A DNA stretch of 64,000 nucleotides, taken from assembly GCA_002483265.1 (NCBI GenBank), contig DLHO01000020.1, forward strand, positions 58,312 to 122,311, in the 5' to 3' direction. This document shows positions 24,951 through 33,628 of this stretch, in pieces. The notes beneath the pieces are model-generated. The model worked only from the letters and a program-made list of their open reading frames with translations, searched no databases and had not been told where the DNA came from. The position numbers and the translations under genes were made by a program. Every line of letters begins with the position of its first letter. The first letter of the stretch is position 1. The DNA is from Flavobacteriales bacterium UBA7666 (GTDB taxonomy: Bacteria; Bacteroidota; Bacteroidia; Flavobacteriales_D; Crocinitomicaceae).

Positions 24951-25550
24951 TTATTTCATTGCTTTGCATTTCTCTTTGCAGATATTTGAATTTTCAAGAT
25001 GTGCGCGCAACGTTGGAAGCATAGATGTTGCCCAATTGCGGATATCCGGATCTTCTGCATTGGATGAGGCATTTTCAAATTTGCGGATAGCAGCTTTATG
25101 TCCACTCACCATCATACTGCAATATTCCTTGTCAAAATCCTTACCAGCACTTTCCTCGTTCAGATCGTCAAACGCATCCTGTCCGTCTTCTGTTAATACT
25201 GCCGGAATGGTAATTGATTTACTCGCAGCCAATTGTTTAAGGTCTTTCAAAGCTGCTGTATGTTCTTTTACCATTAATTTGCCCATCGCTTTCGTATCAT
25301 CCATGGTTCCTTTTTGTTGAGCCAATTCCCCCAACTTGATTTCTTCCAAATTAATAGCCGCAGCCTCAACTAAGAAGTCAGCATCCTTTTCAGATTTTCT
25401 GTCATCGAAACGCTCTTCGTTTTTATCTTCCGCAATCTCTTTCGGATCATCCGGATTGCCATTGCTACATGCATGGATAATAAATAAACCAAGGCTCAAA
25501 CCTCCTAAATAAGCAAAACTTCTTCTTGCTGTTCTTCCTACATTTTTCAT
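24951..25550 (-). CDS. DUF4142 lipoprotein
   Basis: A 199-residue protein from the Met at 25550; an alternative ATG lies two codons upstream. The N-terminus is basic and hydrophobic, ending FIIHACS, a lipobox-like site, so the protein is probably a lipoprotein. The acidic linker leads into FLVEAAAINLEEIKLGELAQ, MGKLMVKEHTAALKDL and CSMMVSGHKAAIRKFE, the histidine-containing helices of the DUF4142 ferritin-like family. Function unknown. A long open frame on the opposite strand (24835-25320) is a shadow. The next gene on this strand is another helical-bundle stress protein. Confidence 0.78.
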   Translation of the reverse strand: MKNVGRTARRSFAYLGGLSLGLFIIHACSNGNPDDPKEIAEDKNEERFDDRKSEKDADFLVEAAAINLEEIKLGELAQQKGTMDDTKAMGKLMVKEHTAALKDLKQLAASKSITIPAVLTEDGQDAFDDLNEESAGKDFDKEYCSMMVSGHKAAIRKFENASSNAEDPDIRNWATSMLPTLRAHLENSNICKEKCKAMK

Positions 25551-26012
25551 GATCATTATTTTTGGTTATAGACATATTAATTACACCCACATACCAATCA
25601 AGGTCTTATCTGTGAGAGATCTAAAATTCAGGAGCTTTGATAAAAATCCAGTTACATTTTGTTTTTGAATAGTTGTACTATTCCCACTTTTTGTGTTTGA
25701 GAATTGCGGATTAAAAGCTGCGAATCACTTGTGTTTAAAGGTTTTTTCCTTGATTTTGTTTGTGAGTAGAAAGACGGGGATTAAATGACCATTTTAGCTT
25801 TTTTTAATAAATGGGATGTTTGTCTGATAATTTGGGAATCTCTTAAAAAAACATAATTATAGGATTTATGTAAATCGACTGGAGATTTGTGTAAGTAACC
25901 ACTTTCAATCCCTTCATATTTTTACCTGCCAGTCTGATGGTACTTGGTTTTTAGTTGATTATTAATGCTCTTCAGACTTTAAAATTTGAACACCCTATTT
26001 AATTATTATATC
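25551..26012. other. Intergenic region with divergent promoters, no gene seen
   Basis: The region is AT-rich, with no credible open frame or strong hairpin. It must carry the start signals for the DUF4142 gene (minus) and the cyanophycin operon (plus). I found no exact TAnnTTTG element. The TAAAATTTG just before 25990 is close but has one extra base. Confidence 0.4.
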
Positions 26013-28643
26013 ATGGAAATTAAAAACATACAAGTAATGAGAGGGCCGAATTATTGGTCCAATTACAGGCAGAAACTGATTGTAATGAAATTGGATTTGG
26101 AAAATTATGAGGAGCTTCCAACAAACAAAATCCCGAAATTTTATGAACAGATCATGCGTGCCCTACCTTCTTTATATGAACACAGATGCTCAGAAGGAAG
26201 AGCAGGCGGATTTTGCGAAAGAATGCAGCAGGGAACATGGCTCGGGCATGTGATAGAACATGTAGCCCTGGAATTTCAGGTATTGGCTGGAATGGATTGC
26301 GGTTACGGAAGAACCAGATCAGCAGGAGAGTCTGGCGTTTATAAAGTGGTATTTTCTTATTTGTCGGAAGAAGCTGGAATTTATGCTGGAAAAGCCGCAG
26401 TAGATTTTGTATTGTCAATTGCAGAAAAGAAGGTCTTTGATTTGAAAAATGTCATAGAGACTTTAAAAGAGATTTGGGCAAATGAAATACCAGGGCCAAG
26501 TACTCAAACAATTCTAGATGAAGCAATTCGAAGAAATATCCCGGTAACCAGACTGGACGATCACTCGCTTTACATGCTCGGTTATGGGCGAAATCAGCAA
26601 TTATTCCGAGCCACTGTAATGGGAACAACCAATAATCTGGCAGTGGAATCTGTTGCTTGTAAATGGTTTACAAAGAATCTGTTGCACAAGTCCGGAGTTT
26701 CAGTTCCCAAAGGAGTTATCATTTATGATAAGAAAGAACTGGAAGAAGCGATGGAAGAAATTCCATTTCCGTGGGTTATCAAACCAAGAGATGGAAATCA
26801 TGGTCGTGGAATTACTACAAATATCCGGAATAAAGAAACTGCGCTGAAAGCAGCAAATCAAGCGTGGAAGATATCCGATAAGATCATTGTTGAAGAATAT
26901 ATAGAAGGTGCAGATTATCGGTTTTTGGTAATAAACTATAAACTCGTTGCGGTTGCAAAACGCACTCCGGCTTCTATTACTGGAGACGGTAAATTGTCCA
27001 TCCGTGAATTGATCTGGAAAGAAAATAAACATCCAAACCGTGGATCAGGACATGAAAACGTACTAACAAAAATTCAGGTAGATTATCAGACGAAAAGCCT
27101 CGTAAAGGAAGGCGGATTGAGTTTGGACGATATTTTACCTCACGGAAAAGAATTGTTGCTTAAGAGAACAGCAAATCTTTCCACCGGAGGCACTTCAACC
27201 GATGTGACAGATAGCGTGCATCCATATAATGTGTTTCTTGCCGAACGCATTGTACGTCTCTTTCAACTAGACGTTTGCGGAATTGATATCATGGCAAAAG
27301 ATGTGGAGCAACCTATCAAAAAAGGCATCGGCGCGGTGATTGAGGTGAATGCAGGTCCCGGTTTCAGAATGCATACACATCCTTCAAAAGGAACCGCAAG
27401 AAATGTAGCAAAACCTGTAATCGATATGCTTTTCCCGGATTCTTCAAATGGAAGAATTCCTTTAGTTGCTGTAACTGGAACCAATGGAAAAACCACAACT
27501 ACTCGATTGATCGCACACATGGCGCAGAAAGCAGGTAAAAATGTGGGTTATACCACAACAGAAGGAATTTATATTAACGGGCATGTCATTGCAGAAGGAG
27601 ATTGCAGCGGGCCACAAAGTGCTAAAACAATTTTAGCCGATCCGATTGTGGATTTTGCAGTTTTGGAATGCGCTCGCGGAGGAATTCTGCGCGCCGGACT
27701 TGCTTTCGACGAATGTGATATCAGTATCATAACCAACATTACGGAAGATCATTTGGGAATTGATGATATTCATACACTTGAAGATTATGCTCAAGTCAAA
27801 GAAGTGGTTGCAAGAAGTACTTCCGATGATGGATATACCATCTTAAATGCAGATGATGATTTGGTATACAAGATGAGAAAGATAGTATCTTCCAATGTCA
27901 TTTTGTTCAGCACTGATAAGACCAATGAACGAATTGCGAAGCATTGTTTAGTAGGTGGAACGGCGGTTTGCATTCAGGACGGTTACTTCGTATTAAAGAA
28001 CGGACAAACAGTGATTCGGGTAATGGCAATTCATCACGCTCCGATTACATTTGGTGGAAAGGCTGAATTCATGATTGCTAATGTATTGCCGGCAATTGCA
28101 GCGGGAATTGCATCCGGATTTACACTGGAAGATATTCGATCTGCACTTACGTCTTTTATACCTTCTCCTGAACTTACTCCGGGTAGAATGAACCTATTTG
28201 AATACGTTCATTGTCAGTTGATGCTTGATTATGCACACAATGCTTCCGGCTTTGATGCAATCCAAAAATACATGATAAATGTAGAAGCATCACGCAAGAT
28301 TTGTATCATCGGAGCAACAGGTGATCGTAGGGATGAAGATATTCGCAACCTGGGAAAATACGCAGCACGAATTTTTGATGAGATCATTATCCGACATGAC
28401 ATAAATGGCAGAGGACGAACGAATGAGGAAATGACGAAATTGATCATGGAAGGAATTTATTCAGTCAATCCCAATCCGCATGTAGAGGTCATTTCCAATG
28501 AGGCGGAAGCAATTGAATTTGCAGTAACAAATGCACCGCAAGAAGCCTTCATTTTTGTATGTGCAGATAAGGTAATGCACTCCATTGAATTAGTACAAAA
28601 ACTTCAGAAGAAGCTGCTTTACTCAATGTCTCAAGTGTCCTAA
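26013..28643 (+). CDS. cphA: Cyanophycin synthetase
   Basis: Makes multi-L-arginyl-poly-L-aspartate (cyanophycin) from Asp and Arg with ATP and no ribosome. The 876-residue length is that of the full bifunctional CphA1. The N-terminal domain begins VMRGPNYWSNYRQKLIVMKL and includes HRCSEGRAGGFCERMQQGTW and GHVIEHVALEFQ, the family's own signature. An ATP-grasp domain follows from about residue 215 (WVIKPRDGNHGRGI), and FGG-type substrate loops follow. The Mur-ligase-like half starts near residue 480, with P-loop VTGTNGKTTTTRLIAH. The ATG at 26013 is used; the TTG at 25986 would add nine non-conserved residues. It is first in an operon with cphB and iaaA. Confidence 0.93.
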   Translation: MEIKNIQVMRGPNYWSNYRQKLIVMKLDLENYEELPTNKIPKFYEQIMRALPSLYEHRCSEGRAGGFCERMQQGTWLGHVIEHVALEFQVLAGMDCGYGRTRSAGESGVYKVVFSYLSEEAGIYAGKAAVDFVLSIAEKKVFDLKNVIETLKEIWANEIPGPSTQTILDEAIRRNIPVTRLDDHSLYMLGYGRNQQLFRATVMGTTNNLAVESVACKWFTKNLLHKSGVSVPKGVIIYDKKELEEAMEEIPFPWVIKPRDGNHGRGITTNIRNKETALKAANQAWKISDKIIVEEYIEGADYRFLVINYKLVAVAKRTPASITGDGKLSIRELIWKENKHPNRGSGHENVLTKIQVDYQTKSLVKEGGLSLDDILPHGKELLLKRTANLSTGGTSTDVTDSVHPYNVFLAERIVRLFQLDVCGIDIMAKDVEQPIKKGIGAVIEVNAGPGFRMHTHPSKGTARNVAKPVIDMLFPDSSNGRIPLVAVTGTNGKTTTTRLIAHMAQKAGKNVGYTTTEGIYINGHVIAEGDCSGPQSAKTILADPIVDFAVLECARGGILRAGLAFDECDISIITNITEDHLGIDDIHTLEDYAQVKEVVARSTSDDGYTILNADDDLVYKMRKIVSSNVILFSTDKTNERIAKHCLVGGTAVCIQDGYFVLKNGQTVIRVMAIHHAPITFGGKAEFMIANVLPAIAAGIASGFTLEDIRSALTSFIPSPELTPGRMNLFEYVHCQLMLDYAHNASGFDAIQKYMINVEASRKICIIGATGDRRDEDIRNLGKYAARIFDEIIIRHDINGRGRTNEEMTKLIMEGIYSVNPNPHVEVISNEAEAIEFAVTNAPQEAFIFVCADKVMHSIELVQKLQKKLLYSMSQVS

Positions 28644-28658
28644 TTAAAAACGATCCAG

Positions 28659-29522
28659 ATGTTACCCAAAGGCAGATTATTACTCATTGGAGGAGGGGAA
28701 GATAAAGGGGAAAACCAGGTTCCGATCGCCGCACATAACAAACAATTTGTGCACCTGGAAATCTTAAATCAACTTGTTTCTGCAAAATCTCTGAATGATC
28801 GGATTGAAGTAATCACGACTGCAACCGGTTTTCCATTGGAAATTCGTGCGATCTATGAGAAAGCCTTCGGCAAAGTAGGTTATACGAATGTTGGGTTTTT
28901 GGATATTCAAAATATTGCAGATACAAAAAATGAAACATACATCGATCGGGTGAATAAAGCAAATACGGTCATGTTTTCCGGAGGAGATCAGTTCAAAATC
29001 GCAACAATTATCGGCGGTTCCCCTATTGCTGAAGTAATTTGCAGACGATACAAAACCGATGCAAAATTTACGGTTGCCGGAACAAGTGCCGGAGCAATGG
29101 TGATGTCGAAATTGATGATCCAAAGTGGAGGTACAAATGAAGCACTCATCAACTATGACCTTCGAATCAGTTCCGGGCTCGGGTTAATTGAAGATTGTAT
29201 TATCGATACCCATTTTATCCGAAGAGGACGTTTCGGAAGACTTGCACATGCTGTTATTTCGAATTCCAATCAATTGGGAATCGGATTGGGAGAAGACACG
29301 GCTTTATTAATCCGTAAAGGGCGTAAAGCACAATGTTTGGGATCTGGAATGGTGGTGATCATTGATGCTAGGGATATAGAACAAACCAATGTCTATGATG
29401 TGGAAAAAGGCGATCCCATTTACGTGGATAACCTGCGCGTGCATCTATTGGTACGGAATTGTGAGTTCAATATTTACACCTGTAAAGTAAGTTACACAAA
29501 CATAAAATCAGAAAATGAATAA
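28659..29522 (+). CDS. cphB: Cyanophycinase
   Basis: A serine exopeptidase that cuts cyanophycin to beta-Asp-Arg dipeptides. It has 287 residues. LLIGGGEDKGEN at the N-terminus, MFSGGDQFKI near residue 106, the nucleophile elbow VAGTSAGAMVMS with Ser143, and IDTHFIRRGRFGRLAHAV near residue 184 are all diagnostic. It belongs to the S51 peptidase family and lacks a signal peptide, so it acts on intracellular granules. It follows cphA by 15 bp and overlaps the next start by 8 bp. This tight linkage of synthesis and breakdown implies a regulated storage cycle rather than scavenging of external polymer. Confidence 0.93.
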   Translation: MLPKGRLLLIGGGEDKGENQVPIAAHNKQFVHLEILNQLVSAKSLNDRIEVITTATGFPLEIRAIYEKAFGKVGYTNVGFLDIQNIADTKNETYIDRVNKANTVMFSGGDQFKIATIIGGSPIAEVICRRYKTDAKFTVAGTSAGAMVMSKLMIQSGGTNEALINYDLRISSGLGLIEDCIIDTHFIRRGRFGRLAHAVISNSNQLGIGLGEDTALLIRKGRKAQCLGSGMVVIIDARDIEQTNVYDVEKGDPIYVDNLRVHLLVRNCEFNIYTCKVSYTNIKSENE

Positions 29523-30414
29523 AATTGCACTAGCTATTCATGGCGGAGCCGGACAAAACAGCGAATTCATTGAAGCGAATAAAGATGGCTACTTGAAAGG
29601 CTTGAAAATCGCTGTGGAGCACGGATATGAATTATTGGTCAATGGCGCTTCAGCTGTTGATGCGGTAGAAGCAACTGTTCGGATACTGGAAGACAATCCA
29701 TTGTTTAATGCGGGCAGGGGAGCAGCGTTGAATGCAGATGGAAAGGTCGAAATGGATGCTGCGATCATGGATGGGAACTTGCTTACTGCAGGAGCAATCT
29801 CCATGGTTACGAAAGTCAAGAACCCGATTTCCCTGGCAAGAAAGGTCATGAGCAATACCAAACACGTACACCTTGCAGGATATGGTGCTCTAAAACTGGC
29901 TGAATTGCATTCTCTTGAACTTATGCCTGATAATTATTTCATCGTGGAAAGGCAGTTGAATGACCTAAAAGAAGAAAAGAGTTACGGACACGGAACCGTT
30001 GGCTGTGTAGCTTTAGATTCTATGGGGCGCATGGCTGCTGCAACTTCAACCGGCGGAATTTCCAACAGTCTTCCGGGGCGTGTTGGAGACAGCTGTATGA
30101 TAGGAGCAGGCTGTTATGCCAATTCCAATTGCGCTTCCTCTTGTACCGGTGACGGCGAAGTAATCATAACCAATGTGGTTGCTCATAAAGTGGCTTTATT
30201 GATGGAATTAAAAGGATTGTCTTTGCAGGAAGCTTGCGATTTTGTCATCAACAATAAAGATCAACCTATCGCCGGAGATGTAGGAATTATGAGTTTGAAC
30301 AAACAGGGAGAAGTTGTTTTTTCATTCAATTGTGACCGTATGCATCGGGCAAGTATTGATCGTTCCGGAAAGTTGGTAGTGGATATTTATCATACGGATA
30401 GTTCGTTGAAGTGA
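29515..30414 (+). CDS. iaaA: Isoaspartyl peptidase / plant-type L-asparaginase
   Basis: An N-terminal nucleophile hydrolase expected to split beta-Asp-Arg from cyanophycinase into Asp and Arg. The 299-residue precursor starts ALAIHGGAGQ. NPLFNAGRGAALNADG near residue 61 is the conserved glycine-rich region. Autocleavage is predicted between Gly160 and Thr161 in SYGHGTVGCVALD, freeing the catalytic Thr. STGGISNSLPGRVGDSCMIGAG and CTGDGE supply the substrate pocket. No signal peptide is present, so it is cytoplasmic. It overlaps cphB by 8 bp, completing the cycle. General asparaginase activity is also possible. Confidence 0.9.
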   Translation: MNKIALAIHGGAGQNSEFIEANKDGYLKGLKIAVEHGYELLVNGASAVDAVEATVRILEDNPLFNAGRGAALNADGKVEMDAAIMDGNLLTAGAISMVTKVKNPISLARKVMSNTKHVHLAGYGALKLAELHSLELMPDNYFIVERQLNDLKEEKSYGHGTVGCVALDSMGRMAAATSTGGISNSLPGRVGDSCMIGAGCYANSNCASSCTGDGEVIITNVVAHKVALLMELKGLSLQEACDFVINNKDQPIAGDVGIMSLNKQGEVVFSFNCDRMHRASIDRSGKLVVDIYHTDSSLK

Positions 30415-30433
30415 ATGGAAAATGTACAATGTA

Positions 30434-30453
30434 ATCCCGATTGCTATCGGGAT
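30434..30453. repeat. REP-like palindrome (8-bp stem)
   Basis: ATCCCGAT and ATCGGGAT flank a TGCT loop. Palindromes of this CCCGATnnnnATCGGG kind recur in many Bacteroidota genomes as intergenic repeats. It lies 20 bp after the cyanophycin operon and may end or protect its transcript. Confidence 0.5.
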
Positions 30454-30488
30454 GAAAAGGATTTGAATTCTCAGTAGGTTTTCGATTC

Positions 30489-30523
30489 GCAGCTAGCGCG
30501 AGGGTCTCGCTCGTGCTAGCTGC
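30489..30523. repeat. REP-like hairpin (14-bp stem)
   Basis: GCAGCTAGCGCGAG pairs with CTCGTGCTAGCTGC, with one G-T wobble and a 7-nt loop. It is GC-richer than the surroundings and looks like a dispersed intergenic repeat. With the palindrome at 30434 it separates the cyanophycin operon from the convergent T9SS gene. Confidence 0.5.
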
Positions 30524-30534
30524 AAAACAACTAA

Positions 30535-32022
30535 TTAATGAATAATCAGCTTCCCGGAACCCGACGCATCCTTCCCATAAACATGATAGAAATAAATACC
30601 TGGTGTTGCCGATAAATCGATTTCTGTATACATACTTGACGGGTTGGATTCAAAGACCTGAGCTCCCAGTTGATTGAAGATTGTTATTTTTTCGATTCTT
30701 TTTGAGACTGAGATGTGTACTTTTCCATTTGAAGGATTCGGCCATGCAGTTAACCCTGCTAATTCGGAATTTTCATTCAAACCGAGTGTTTCAGGAGAAA
30801 TTTTTGCGAGGTAGGCATCTCCGAATGCAGAAATCCAGCCACCGCTTTCAGCAAGGTAATTTCCTTTTCCTACAACTAATACCTGATTATCGGAAGTAGG
30901 AATACAGGCTAATCCCCAGCAATGAGAACCCGTATAGATGGATCCGTTGTAATATGGTCCGACTTGGTTTATGGCATAGGCATTCATGATCTGGCCATTG
31001 TCGTTGATACAGAATAGTGCCATTTGAGCACAGTTTTGAGGCGCACTGGTTACATCGTCAAAATCTTGGTCGATCTCACCTGCGGCAACAAATCCGTTTG
31101 CAAAAGGAACCAAATCGTCACAGAAACCGAAATTGATTGCGTTTCCATTATGAGTTGTGAGGATAGAAATAGACAAACTATCACCATTGTTTGAAGCTAC
31201 GCGAATCACGGAAGGATAAAGAATATTGTTTTGTGACCAAGAACTGGCAACAAGGTAATCTCCTGTACCGTTTTTTACCATTCCTACTCGCTGATCTTTC
31301 CAAAGTGCGTTGCGTTTGTATTTCTTTGTCCAGTGAACAGTTCCGTCTGAAGCAGCAAGTTTGGTTACAGCCAGATCGAACATCCACCAATCGGCACCTG
31401 CGTAACCTGACATAACTACATCTGATCCGTCTTGAATAATGGAAGTCACCGCAATTACTTCTCCTGCGTAGTCATGAGTCCATACACCGGTAATACTTCC
31501 CGGTGTAAAACGTTTAACAATAGAAGCCGAACTTTGAGTATAGGAAAGTACATAATCCCCATTTGCAAGTTGTGTATGTGCTAAATAACTATAGCCGGAA
31601 GCCGGTCCCATCGGGCCGTAGAATTTAGAAATCGTATCTCCGTTTGTTTCATTGAGTTTCACGAAAGTCAATCTGCCATATCCTGTTTCAAAAACTCCGA
31701 AAAGATCATTGTTGTTATCGCGATACAATTTCGCAAGATTATTGAAATTACCATAAGTTGTACCGTAATAACGTGTCCAAAGTGAATCGCCATTTGCATC
31801 TACTTTTGCCATATAGGCAACTCGTGGTGATTTTTCAGCAATTCCACCAATGAGATAACCACCATCACTGGTTTCAATAGTCGTTCTTGCATTTTCAACC
31901 GTATTATTGACAGCGTGGTTAGAATAGATGTATTCATTTTGCCATTGAACCTGAGCAAAAGAAAAACTGATTGCTGTAGTTGTAAGTAGGGCTAGGAGTA
32001 TGTGTTTTCCAAAATTTTTCAT
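30535..32022 (-). CDS. T9SS-secreted protein with C-terminal sorting domain
   Basis: A 495-residue exported protein. It has a signal peptide (LLALLTTTAISFSFAQ). The body has repeats of the kind TSDGGYLIGG...AYMAKVDANGDSLWTRYYG, a propeller-like pattern frequent in Bacteroidota surface proteins. The last 80 residues are a type IX sorting domain: LTAWPNPSNGKVHISV, then ITIFNQLGAQVF and GIYFYHVYGK, ending KLIIH. The protein should cross the outer membrane through T9SS and be released or anchored. No enzyme motif is visible, so adhesion or binding is only a guess. Confidence 0.8.
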   Translation of the reverse strand: MKNFGKHILLALLTTTAISFSFAQVQWQNEYIYSNHAVNNTVENARTTIETSDGGYLIGGIAEKSPRVAYMAKVDANGDSLWTRYYGTTYGNFNNLAKLYRDNNNDLFGVFETGYGRLTFVKLNETNGDTISKFYGPMGPASGYSYLAHTQLANGDYVLSYTQSSASIVKRFTPGSITGVWTHDYAGEVIAVTSIIQDGSDVVMSGYAGADWWMFDLAVTKLAASDGTVHWTKKYKRNALWKDQRVGMVKNGTGDYLVASSWSQNNILYPSVIRVASNNGDSLSISILTTHNGNAINFGFCDDLVPFANGFVAAGEIDQDFDDVTSAPQNCAQMALFCINDNGQIMNAYAINQVGPYYNGSIYTGSHCWGLACIPTSDNQVLVVGKGNYLAESGGWISAFGDAYLAKISPETLGLNENSELAGLTAWPNPSNGKVHISVSKRIEKITIFNQLGAQVFESNPSSMYTEIDLSATPGIYFYHVYGKDASGSGKLIIH

Positions 32023-32552
32023 AATTGTAGAATGATGATTACAGATGCAAAAATGGAGGAAGTTTAAAAGGGAGACAATACGGTATATGTCGTATTTAAA
32101 GAGTTGATCTGAGTGTTATTGCATGAAATTTGCTTAAATAGAAATAATTCGAGTATCATGCACAATAGGAGTAACGCCCTGTTTATGGTGGTTACAGCGG
32201 TTTGGCGCAATAAAATGTTGAAAATACGTTTAATTTCACTTGTTTTATTTAATTATTTCACAAATCCAAAATATATGTAAACTGAGATAGTTAATAATGT
32301 AAACTATCCTTTGTTCACATTGCTACATTTGGATAAGAAGACATGAAAATTAGATTTTGAAAGTAGGTAAACCCTATGTGGTAAATCGAGTGGTTAGGTA
32401 AGAGGGGCGAAAGCCCCTTTTAAATCCAAGTTTACCGGGGACTGAAAATTGGATAGTAGAAATGGGTTATTTTTTTCCTTTTCCATAGTATGATTTTTAA
32501 GTGATAACTGAATTCTAAAAAAACTTTGGAATTCGTAACTAAAAAAGTAATT
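32023..32552. other. Intergenic region with a possible small RNA
   Basis: Apart from the candidate transcript at 32324-32421, I see no conserved coding frame in this 530-bp stretch. It contains the T9SS gene's upstream signals on the minus strand and the leader of the small membrane protein at 32553 on the plus strand. Confidence 0.4.
32324..32421 (+). ncRNA. Candidate small RNA or leader transcript
   Basis: TACATTTG at 32324-32331 is an exact TAnnTTTG promoter element. About 70 nt further on, GGGGC-GAAA-GCCCC, flanked by an A/T-paired base and TTTT (32400-32421), is a good intrinsic terminator. The roughly 85-nt transcript in between has no sizeable open frame. It could be a small RNA or an attenuated leader of the gene at 32553. 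Confidence 0.3.
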
Positions 32553-32705
32553 ATGAGAGTAATAGTAAGCACATTATCCATTTTGGTAGCCATGGGTTGG
32601 TCTATCGGGTACTTTAAATTTGACGCTGGAGGTTCGTTTCATTTGATACTTTTCGTTGCATTGTTTGCGCTATTTATGCAGTGGCTTCCAAGTAGTAAAC
32701 CATAA
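32553..32705 (+). CDS. Lmo0937-type (DUF5670) small membrane protein
   Basis: A 50-residue peptide with two hydrophobic stretches: IVSTLSILVAMGWSIGYF, then FDAGG, then FHLILFVALFALFMQWL. The GYFKFDAGGSFH turn matches the FxFxAGG(x)IH signature of the Lmo0937/DUF5670 family, whose members are two-helix inner-membrane peptides often induced by stress. The start is an ATG and the stop a TAA, both clear. Its neighbours (AraC regulators, a YtxH protein) also fit a stress setting. Function unknown. Confidence 0.7.
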   Translation: MRVIVSTLSILVAMGWSIGYFKFDAGGSFHLILFVALFALFMQWLPSSKP

Positions 32706-32844
32706 ATAGTGAAAACAATAAACTCAAAATTCTTAGTTAAATGAGTTAGTATCGGCACCGTTTGTATATGGCTTCTAATTGAATCAAATAATTTTGTGGA
32801 GCTCCGTAAATTGTTTTATATTAGAATAATATAGACAACTTGCT

Positions 32845-33447
32845 TTGAGAATTTATGTGAAGTACATGGTCGGCGCCAGCTGCGTGGAGAAGATAGAAAA
32901 CGAACTTATAAAGTTGGGAATCATCATATCAGAAATTAATCAGGGAATTGTAGAATTTCAGGAGGAATTAGACGGAGTACAGTTACTTCAATTAAATGAG
33001 ACATTTCAGGAATTAGGGTTTGAAGTAGTAGATTCTGACACCAGTAAATTGTTAGATCATATCTCAGAATTAGTCAAAATGCTGATCTATAAAAATCCGG
33101 GGATGACTGTATGTGATTATCAGAATTATATGGAAGAGGAGTTGAGTTTCAATGGTTCCAATATAATGAAGGTGTTTTCGCAGGTTCATGGGATCGATTT
33201 AGCTCAGTTTGCAATCATACAGCAAGTTGAACGGATTAAGGAAATGCTGTTGTATGAAGATCGGGAAGCCACAGAAATTGCTGAAATCTTTGATTTTAAG
33301 GACGAGATACAGCTTACGAAAACTTTTCAGAGTGTCACAGGATTAACTCCGGAATACTATATAGAAATAAGGAATAAACGCCGTGAAATAAAGAAAAAAG
33401 CAGATTCCGACGAACAACAAACACGTGCGATTAAGGAGGTGAATTGA
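32845..33447 (+). CDS. AraC-type HTH regulator, paralogue 1
   Basis: A 200-residue regulator. An N-terminal domain of about 70 residues, with a beta-alpha-beta pattern resembling the HMA/ferredoxin-like fold but lacking its metal cysteines (LRIYVKYMVGASCVEKIENEL), is followed by an AraC DNA-binding domain. VERIKEMLLYEDREATEIAE and TFQSVTGLTPEYYIEIR are the two HTH units. The start is TTG at 32845. The paralogue at 33629 begins with the same segment, also after a TTG, so the shared N-terminus supports it over the first ATG. A lysine- and glutamate-rich tail is unique to this copy. Confidence 0.72.
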   Translation: MRIYVKYMVGASCVEKIENELIKLGIIISEINQGIVEFQEELDGVQLLQLNETFQELGFEVVDSDTSKLLDHISELVKMLIYKNPGMTVCDYQNYMEEELSFNGSNIMKVFSQVHGIDLAQFAIIQQVERIKEMLLYEDREATEIAEIFDFKDEIQLTKTFQSVTGLTPEYYIEIRNKRREIKKKADSDEQQTRAIKEVN

Positions 33448-33628
33448 GAAGAGCTATGCACACCTCGTAACGATTAAAAATTGGGATTATTTTACATTGA
33501 AAATTGAGTAAAGACAATTCATTAAGATGAATTTGGTGGGTCGATGCACAACAATTTAAGTGTTGAAATTAAAAAGGACTTGCCTTATTTTCGGCTAAAA
33601 AAGTATGAATAACTAAACTCCGTTTGAT

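Noticed and set aside
24835..25320. 161-codon open frame on the plus strand
   Set aside because: Antisense to the DUF4142 gene and to the inverted repeat; its sequence is a shadow of the real minus-strand frame with no recognisable features.
25986..26012. TTG-initiated N-terminal extension of cyanophycin synthetase
   Set aside because: The nine extra residues are not part of the family; the ATG at 26013 fits the known start.
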